Shown: positions 6,709 to 11,095 of the stretch, piece after piece | How positions within the stretch are numbered: the stretch's first letter is position 1 | How the letters are laid out: each line of letters opens with the position of its first letter | NCBI GenBank assembly: GCA_002455915.1 | Contig: DKLU01000133.1 | Location: forward strand, 1 to 11,095 | From: Chryseobacterium sp. UBA6632 | GTDB lineage: Bacteria; Bacteroidota; Bacteroidia; Flavobacteriales; Weeksellaceae | Direction: 5' to 3' | DNA: 11,095 bases | Program-made: the position numbers and the translations under genes | The notes under the pieces: model-generated | Databases searched by the model: none | Told to the model about the DNA's origin: nothing | Seen by the model: only the letters and a program-made list of their open reading frames with translations

Positions 6709-7002
6709 ATGGAAAAAAAGTCGACTCACATCCTTAATGCATCGAGCAATCTTTTAGGATTTTCGCTAGTGATTATCACTTCATTAAAGATTACCAAGAT
6801 CAGTCACAGCACGTATTTAGACGAATTCGCGGGAGTAGCGTGTCTCTTTTTTGCCTTCAGTTGTTTCTTCTCTTTTTTAGCCATAAGAGCTACCAAGCAA
6901 AAGCGTGGAAACAGGTTTGAAACTATTGCGGATTATTTATTTTTAATCGCTTTATTTTGTATTGTTCTAGCTGTTATTATCGTAACAATGAAGGTTATAT
7001 AA
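6709..7002 (+). CDS. Small integral membrane protein, three predicted helices, unknown function
   Basis: A 97-residue protein with hydrophobic stretches near 14-28, 40-60 and 75-95, separated by short polar loops. The loop ATKQKRGNR at 61-69 is strongly basic, which by the positive-inside rule puts it in the cytoplasm, with the N-terminus outside or a re-entrant first helix. It has no cleavable signal peptide and no catalytic motif. I do not recognise the family; DUF-type small membrane proteins of this size are common in flavobacteria. Codon use matches the neighbouring genes and the start is ATG, which supports a real gene. It is divergent from E1 and converges on the polyprenyl synthase with only one base (7003) between the stop codons, so the two transcripts must overlap unless termination is abrupt. 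Confidence 0.75.
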   Translation: MEKKSTHILNASSNLLGFSLVIITSLKITKISHSTYLDEFAGVACLFFAFSCFFSFLAIRATKQKRGNRFETIADYLFLIALFCIVLAVIIVTMKVI

Positions 7003-7003
7003 T

Positions 7004-7981
7004 TTAAAATTTACGCTCAATTACGTAATCCAGCATAAGATGTAACGATTTTCTTGCTTCAGATTCAGGAAATTCATTCAGAATATCTTTTGCTTTTTGC
7101 TGAAAATCTTTCATTACCGTAATCGCATAGTCTAAACCACCTGAACTTTTAACGAAATTAATCAACTCTTTCACACGTTTTTGGTCATTATTATAACGCT
7201 TAATCGTATTGAAATAGTATTTCTTATCTTTCTCGTTGGCAATTTTTAACGTATGAATTAAAGGTAAGGTCATTTTCTGCTCTTTAATATCAATTCCTAC
7301 AGGTTTCCCGATCACGTTTGAACTTAAGTAATCAAAAAGGTCGTCTTTGATCTGGAAAGCCATTCCTGTATAAGTTCCGAAGTCCATCATTTTTTTAGCC
7401 AATGTTTCATCAGCATTATTAGATAAAACTCCGATCTCGCAACAAGCGGCAATTAAAGTAGCTGTTTTCTGGCGGATAATTTCGTAGTAAACATCTTCTG
7501 TAATGTCTAATTTTCTCGCTTTTTCTAATTGAAGAAGCTCCCCTTCAGACATTTCGCGAATAGTTCTTGAAATAACGCCCAACAAATCGTAATCTTTGTG
7601 ATCCGTTGACAATAAAACCGATTTCGACAAAAGATAATCTCCTACCAAAACTGCAATTTTATTCTTCCATAACGCATTGATTGAAAAGAAATTACGACGC
7701 TTGAAACTTTCATCTACCACATCATCATGCACCAAAGTAGCGGTATGAATCAACTCGATCATGGAAGCTCCACGATAGGTTTTTTCGTTTACATTTCCGA
7801 TAAGTTTTGCGCATAGAAATACGAACATCGGGCGCATCTGTTTTCCTTTTGTAGTAACGATAAAACGAGTTACTTTATCTAATAAAGGGACTTTGCTCTG
7901 CATTGATTCATAAAACTTTTGTTCGAAAAGTTTCATTTCCTCATTGATGGGTTGCTTGATTTCTTCTACAATGTTCGCCAC
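7004..7981 (-). CDS. trans-Polyprenyl diphosphate synthase (IspA/IspB family)
   Basis: A 325-residue all-alpha prenyltransferase that extends an allylic diphosphate with isopentenyl diphosphate units. Key motifs are GKQMRP at 46-51 (substrate-binding), the first aspartate-rich motif DDVVD at 86-90, the second DDLFD at 213-217, and GKPVGIDIKEQK at 225-236. The residue five before the first motif is alanine (Ala81), a small residue as in long-chain synthases. Flavobacteria use menaquinone-6, so a hexaprenyl side chain is the likely product; this is established for the group and inferred for this gene. The start is GTG at 7979-7981: the only upstream in-frame codons before a stop are not starts, and the next ATG (residue 16) would remove the conserved N-terminal helix. 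A perfect promoter box lies 34 bases upstream. No terminator is seen after the stop. Confidence 0.93.
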   Translation of the reverse strand: MANIVEEIKQPINEEMKLFEQKFYESMQSKVPLLDKVTRFIVTTKGKQMRPMFVFLCAKLIGNVNEKTYRGASMIELIHTATLVHDDVVDESFKRRNFFSINALWKNKIAVLVGDYLLSKSVLLSTDHKDYDLLGVISRTIREMSEGELLQLEKARKLDITEDVYYEIIRQKTATLIAACCEIGVLSNNADETLAKKMMDFGTYTGMAFQIKDDLFDYLSSNVIGKPVGIDIKEQKMTLPLIHTLKIANEKDKKYYFNTIKRYNNDQKRVKELINFVKSSGGLDYAITVMKDFQQKAKDILNEFPESEARKSLHLMLDYVIERKF

Positions 7982-8015
7982 AATCTTCGAATGATGGATA
8001 AATTACTAATTCTTA

Positions 8016-8023
8016 CAAAGATA
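8016..8023 (-). promoter_or_regulatory. TAnnTTTG -7 promoter box for the polyprenyl synthase gene
   Basis: TATCTTTG on the minus strand is an exact match to the -7 consensus in the 69-base gap after the upstream gene. It leaves a leader of about 30 bases before the GTG start. A TTG twelve bases upstream is too close for a standard -33 element, so only the -7 box is convincing. Confidence 0.6.
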
Positions 8024-8050
8024 ATTTTTTTCAGCCAATTTTAAGATAAA

Positions 8051-8929
8051 TTAATCTTTGAGTTTATCTTTAGGAATAAAATAAAAACTCGGTTTTGCAG
8101 TTCCTAACGGCGAATGGAATTTTTCACCCGAAATATATACTCCGGATTCATCTACAGCGATACCTTCAATTTGCCCGATGGAAAGCGCGCTTCCCAAATA
8201 ATAATGCTTTGGATTTTCTTTGAAAAAAATTCCCGGTTCTGTTTCTTTGAAGATATTTAAAAACACTTCTGTTTTCTTTGTATAACCTATCAAATACAGC
8301 TTTTTATCAAAATAATAAGCGTCTGTCACGACATAATTTGTTTTGAAACTTTCCACTTTTTGGGCTTGCTGATTTTCTGAAATTTCAGGATCTATAGTAT
8401 AATGTGTCGTTGCTTTTGAAGCCCATTCTTTCGTAAAAACATGAATTTTTCCGTTTAAATAAATCATGGCTTCTGCATCGAAATCTGTATTTATATTTCT
8501 CGATGTAAAATCTGTTTGCTCAGGATAATTAAAAGAAATCGTTTTCACAGAATCATTAATTAGACTCCCGTTTTGGAAAGGAACTTTGTAAATTTCTAAA
8601 TCTTTTCTGGTTCCGGCATTGTTTCCAAAATCACCGATATAGAAGTTGCTTCCGTCATTGGTAAGCGCTTCCCAATCTTTATTTTTAGCATTTACTCTTA
8701 ACGTGTTTATAATTTCACCTGTACTTTTATTGATCTCAAAAATCTCTGGCGCATTTCCGCTATCGTTGAACGTATATAGTTTTCCATCAAAAAAATTAAG
8801 CCCCGAAGTTTCCTGAATTTTTTCATCCAAATAATTGACTCTGTACTTTTTGATCTTAAACAAATCGGCCTGTTGAGCAAATGAAAGCTGAGAAATAGTA
8901 ATCGCTAAAACAACAATAATCTTTTTCAT
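8051..8929 (-). CDS. Secreted predicted beta-propeller protein, unknown function
   Basis: A 292-residue protein with a Sec signal peptide: Lys2-Lys3, a hydrophobic core from 4 to 16, and a likely signal-peptidase I site after Ala18 (SFA-QQ). There is no lipobox cysteine, so it should be periplasmic or exported. The mature part has blade-like repeats of short beta strands around acidic turns: ETSGLNFFDGKLYTFNDSGN (40-59), DWEALTNDGSNFYIGDFGNN (85-104), DFDAEAMIYLNGKIHVFTKEW (starting near 148) and GQIEGIAVDESGVYISGEK near 254-272. The recurring hydrophobic-x-D/N-G-x-hydrophobic pattern fits a six- or seven-blade propeller of the SdiA-regulated/NHL-like kind. Related domains occur at the front of Bacteroidota secreted proteins. 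I cannot name a ligand or enzyme activity. It lacks a type IX C-terminal sorting domain. A terminator lies upstream, so it is probably transcribed alone. Confidence 0.82.
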   Translation of the reverse strand: MKKIIVVLAITISQLSFAQQADLFKIKKYRVNYLDEKIQETSGLNFFDGKLYTFNDSGNAPEIFEINKSTGEIINTLRVNAKNKDWEALTNDGSNFYIGDFGNNAGTRKDLEIYKVPFQNGSLINDSVKTISFNYPEQTDFTSRNINTDFDAEAMIYLNGKIHVFTKEWASKATTHYTIDPEISENQQAQKVESFKTNYVVTDAYYFDKKLYLIGYTKKTEVFLNIFKETEPGIFFKENPKHYYLGSALSIGQIEGIAVDESGVYISGEKFHSPLGTAKPSFYFIPKDKLKD

Positions 8930-8933
8930 ATCA

Positions 8934-8941
8934 CAAAATTA
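8934..8941 (-). promoter_or_regulatory. TAnnTTTG box directly before the secreted protein gene
   Basis: TAATTTTG on the minus strand fits the -7 consensus and ends four bases before ATG 8929. It follows the upstream gene's terminator, so a promoter is expected in this short gap. Use of the box would give an almost leaderless mRNA. Confidence 0.4.
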
Positions 8942-8960
8942 CGGGTTAAAAATAAAAAAA

Positions 8961-8974
8961 CGGACCAAAGTCCG
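8961..8974 (-). terminator. Rho-independent terminator of the AGMO-like hydroxylase gene
   Basis: CGGAC (8961-8965) and GTCCG (8970-8974) form a perfect 5-bp G/C-rich stem with a 4-base loop. On the minus strand it is followed by seven Ts, an A and five more Ts. It lies 43 bases after the stop at 9017. Confidence 0.8.
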
Positions 8975-9016
8975 CCTAGTGATTATATAGATTTTATTGA
9001 AAAATTAACGTTTGGT

Positions 9017-9955
9017 TTACGCTGTCTTTTGCTGAGCGTCGGCTTTTTTTCTGGCTTTTTTAGCCAAATATTCCTTTTGAAACTGCCTTACCGTTTTACC
9101 GGTTCCATCGTGTCGCCATCCCGGAGAATTGAAAATATAATTGATTCGATCTGAAAATTTTAAACCAGGTTGCTTAATATCTTTCCAGATTTTTCGCCAT
9201 TCGTATAAAAGAACGGTATCTGGTCTATTGTCCGGCATTTTAGGGTAGATTCCGTATTTTACAGGAACGTTAGGGTCTTCTTTTTCAAAAGTTCCAAAAA
9301 TTTTATCCCAGATAATCAGGCACATTCCCATATTTCTATCCAGATATTTGATATTGCAAGCGTGATGAACACGATGATGAGAAGGCGTTACCAAGATATA
9401 TTCTAAAATACCCATGCTTTTTACGGTTTGCGTATGCACCCAAGTTCCATAGACCTGACCGATGGCGTAAACCACCATAATATGCCAAGGATTGAACCCC
9501 AAAAACGCCAATGGAGAAAAGTATAAATATCTGTAAAGCGGCTGTAAAACCGGACTTCTGAAACCTGTTGTAAGATTGAAAAATTCTGAGTTGTGATGGG
9601 TGATATGAACTGCCCAAAACGCCCTCGAATGATGATCGACATAATGCAGAACATAGTACGCAAAATCTGTGATCACAAAACAGATCAGCCAATACCAAAT
9701 CGTAAAATCCCAAGAGAATAACCTGTGACTGTAAAAGAAAAACATCACACCCATCGCAAAAGCCTTCATAATAAGGTCTAATCCGAAGTTCATCAATGCA
9801 AGATAGACGCTCGTAGCAACGTCTTTACCGTTATATAATTTAGCCTCTGAAACGTGGCTGTAAATCATCTCTGCCAGGATAACCGTAGCATGCAAAGGTA
9901 TGGACCAGGCATATACATTTTCCAGCCCATCTTCACCTAAAAAATAATCCATCAT
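9017..9955 (-). CDS. Fatty acid hydroxylase superfamily membrane enzyme, alkylglycerol monooxygenase (TMEM195)-like
   Basis: A 312-residue membrane protein with hydrophobic segments near 17-35, 47-75, 85-103 and 145-170. It carries the eight-histidine di-iron pattern of sterol desaturase/fatty acid hydroxylase enzymes: HYVDHH (104-109), HITHH (117-121), His174, and HHRVHH (193-198). The tail is the informative part: LDRNMG and LIIWDKIFGTFE (about 205-224) followed by a KYGIYP block and a PGW motif match the layout of animal alkylglycerol monooxygenase, which cleaves ether lipids. The bacterial substrate is unknown and the assignment to that clade is by eye. The first in-frame start is GTG at 9956-9958, but tandem ATGs at 9953-9955 and 9950-9952 follow an AAAAGG Shine-Dalgarno-like run (9959-9963), which is unusual for this phylum and fits the ATGs best. 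The C-terminus is lysine-rich. Confidence 0.9.
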   Translation of the reverse strand: MMDYFLGEDGLENVYAWSIPLHATVILAEMIYSHVSEAKLYNGKDVATSVYLALMNFGLDLIMKAFAMGVMFFFYSHRLFSWDFTIWYWLICFVITDFAYYVLHYVDHHSRAFWAVHITHHNSEFFNLTTGFRSPVLQPLYRYLYFSPLAFLGFNPWHIMVVYAIGQVYGTWVHTQTVKSMGILEYILVTPSHHRVHHACNIKYLDRNMGMCLIIWDKIFGTFEKEDPNVPVKYGIYPKMPDNRPDTVLLYEWRKIWKDIKQPGLKFSDRINYIFNSPGWRHDGTGKTVRQFQKEYLAKKARKKADAQQKTA

Positions 9956-9975
9956 CACCTTTTAGTTTTAATACG

Positions 9976-9983
9976 CAAAGGTA
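9976..9983 (-). promoter_or_regulatory. TAnnTTTG -7 promoter box for the AGMO-like gene
   Basis: TACCTTTG on the minus strand matches the -7 consensus, 20 bases before the ATG at 9955. No clear -33 TTG is present at the right distance. It suggests that this gene need not rely on read-through from rlmN, which has no visible terminator between the two genes. Confidence 0.5.
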
Positions 9984-10032
9984 TGATATTAAGAAATTTT
10001 TAAGAAAATAAAATTGAGTTTTTAAGGAAATT

Positions 10033-11067
10033 TTAATCCACTGTTTTGTTGGCCAGCTGTCCGCAAGCCGCATCAATATCACCGCCACGGCTCTTTCTTA
10101 CGACGCAAACAATTCCGGCATTTTCAAGTTGACGAATATAATTTTCTTCAGCTTGTTTATTACACTGGTCATATTTTCCGTCACCAATAGGATTATACTG
10201 AATTAAATTCACTTTAGAAGGAACCTGTTTGCAGTATTTAATTAAAGCTTTAATATCTTCATCGCCATCGTTAATTCCTTTCCAGACACAATATTCAAAA
10301 GTAATTACAGAACCGGTTTTTTGATACCAATACTGAAGAGCTTCCATAATATCCGTTAAAGGAAATTTATCTGAAAATGGCATGATCTCATTACGTTTAA
10401 CCTCAATGGCTGAGTGAAGAGACAAGGCTAATTTCACACGTAATTCGTCATCTGCAAGCATTTTGATCATCTTTGGAATTCCCGAAGTAGAAACGGTAAT
10501 TCTTCTCGGAGACATTCCCAAACCTTCCGGCTGAGTAATTTTTCGGATTGCTTCCACCACATTTTTATAATTCATCATCGGCTCTCCCATTCCCATAAAA
10601 ACGATATTGGAAAGCGGTCTGTTGAAATACATTTTACTCTGGCTGTCAATTAAAGCAACCTGATCTACGATTTCCGCCACTTCGAGATTTCTCATTCTTT
10701 TGAGTCTTGCCGTTGCGCAGAATTCGCAGTTTAATGAACATCCAACCTGTGACGAAACACAAGCTGTAGTTCTCGTTTCTGTAGGAATTAAGACAGATTC
10801 TACCAATAATCCGTCGTGAAGTTTCACTCCGTTTTTAATGGTTCCGTCTGAACTTTTCTGGAGCAAATCTACAGAAACAGGGTTAATGGTATACTCTTCT
10901 GCAATTCTTTCGCGAAGAGGTTTCGAAAGATTCGTCATTTCATCAATCGAATGGAGATTTTTACTCCACAGCCAATCATAAACCTGTTTCGCACGAAACG
11001 GTTTTTCTCCCAAAGACACAAAATAGTCTTTAAGCTGATCTAGTGATAAAGTACGGATATCTTTCAT
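10033..11067 (-). CDS. rlmN: RlmN, dual-specificity 23S rRNA A2503 / tRNA A37 C2-methyltransferase (radical SAM)
   Basis: A 344-residue cytoplasmic radical-SAM enzyme that methylates C2 of A2503 in 23S rRNA and A37 in some tRNAs. An N-terminal helical RNA-binding domain (LGEKPFRAKQVYDWLW, 19-34) precedes the barrel. The 4Fe-4S cluster ligands are Cys110, Cys114 and Cys117 (CSLNCEFC). SAM is held by GMGEP (159-163). The two extra catalytic cysteines are present: Cys335 in DAACGQL, which takes the methyl group, and Cys103, seven residues before the first cluster cysteine, matching Escherichia coli Cys355 and Cys118. Length is normal for Bacteroidota. The presence of Cys103 and Cys335 in an RlmN-like sequence, with no resistance context, argues for housekeeping RlmN and not Cfr. 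The ATG at 11065-11067 starts the usual N-terminal domain; only 28 bases of upstream sequence are in the window, so its promoter is not seen. Confidence 0.96.
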   Translation of the reverse strand: MKDIRTLSLDQLKDYFVSLGEKPFRAKQVYDWLWSKNLHSIDEMTNLSKPLRERIAEEYTINPVSVDLLQKSSDGTIKNGVKLHDGLLVESVLIPTETRTTACVSSQVGCSLNCEFCATARLKRMRNLEVAEIVDQVALIDSQSKMYFNRPLSNIVFMGMGEPMMNYKNVVEAIRKITQPEGLGMSPRRITVSTSGIPKMIKMLADDELRVKLALSLHSAIEVKRNEIMPFSDKFPLTDIMEALQYWYQKTGSVITFEYCVWKGINDGDEDIKALIKYCKQVPSKVNLIQYNPIGDGKYDQCNKQAEENYIRQLENAGIVCVVRKSRGGDIDAACGQLANKTVD

Positions 11068-11095
11068 AATATTTTAAAGAGCCAAGTTAAAAGTA

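Noticed and set aside
9336..9713. Minus-strand frames overlapping the AGMO-like gene
   Set aside because: Out-of-frame readings of the same strand. The main frame carries all di-iron histidines.
10033..11067. Cfr resistance methyltransferase
   Set aside because: The N-terminal domain and overall sequence fit RlmN, length is normal for the phylum, and no resistance or mobile context is present.

Overview
The window looks like chromosomal DNA of a flavobacterium, most likely Chryseobacterium or a close Weeksellaceae relative. The basis is low G+C, several TAnnTTTG boxes (the Bacteroidota sigma -7 element) upstream of genes, almost no Shine-Dalgarno sequences, a fused E1 alpha/beta 2-oxoacid dehydrogenase, and a housekeeping set typical of that group. 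The genus is inference; the phylum-level assignment is firmer.

Layout, left to right. Bases 1-931 (minus) hold the N-terminal 310 codons of a membrane acyltransferase (Acyltransferase_3/OafA type) that runs off the left edge and seems to start at TTG. Bases 932-1334 are intergenic, with a strong terminator and an imperfect inverted-repeat patch. An Old Yellow Enzyme family ene-reductase (1335-2396, minus) is divergent from an HxlR-family redox-type regulator (2533-2922, plus). The shared 136-bp spacer carries phased GTAAC repeats that overlap the regulator's predicted promoter. A very AT-rich gene for a eukaryotic-like protein kinase (2950-4059, minus) follows. Next come a fused branched-chain/pyruvate-type E1 (4138-6570, minus), a divergent small three-helix membrane protein (6709-7002, plus), a trans-polyprenyl diphosphate synthase (7004-7981, minus), a secreted predicted beta-propeller protein (8051-8929, minus), an alkylglycerol-monooxygenase-like fatty acid hydroxylase (9017-9955, minus), and the 23S rRNA/tRNA methyltransferase RlmN (10033-11067, minus).

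How the genes relate. The OYE/HxlR pair is the clearest functional unit: a two-cysteine HxlR regulator next to an enzyme that reduces electrophilic enones or quinones suggests an electrophile-stress module. The polyprenyl synthase probably makes the menaquinone side chain, and E1 feeds acyl-CoA metabolism. The other genes mostly look like single transcription units, since terminators or individual promoter boxes lie between them. Three genes have a TAnnTTTG box only 4-6 nt before the start codon, which would give nearly leaderless mRNAs if the boxes are real.

I do not see a convincing new multi-gene system. The best accessory candidate is the kinase gene, whose base composition differs from its neighbours and whose C-terminal half I do not recognise.
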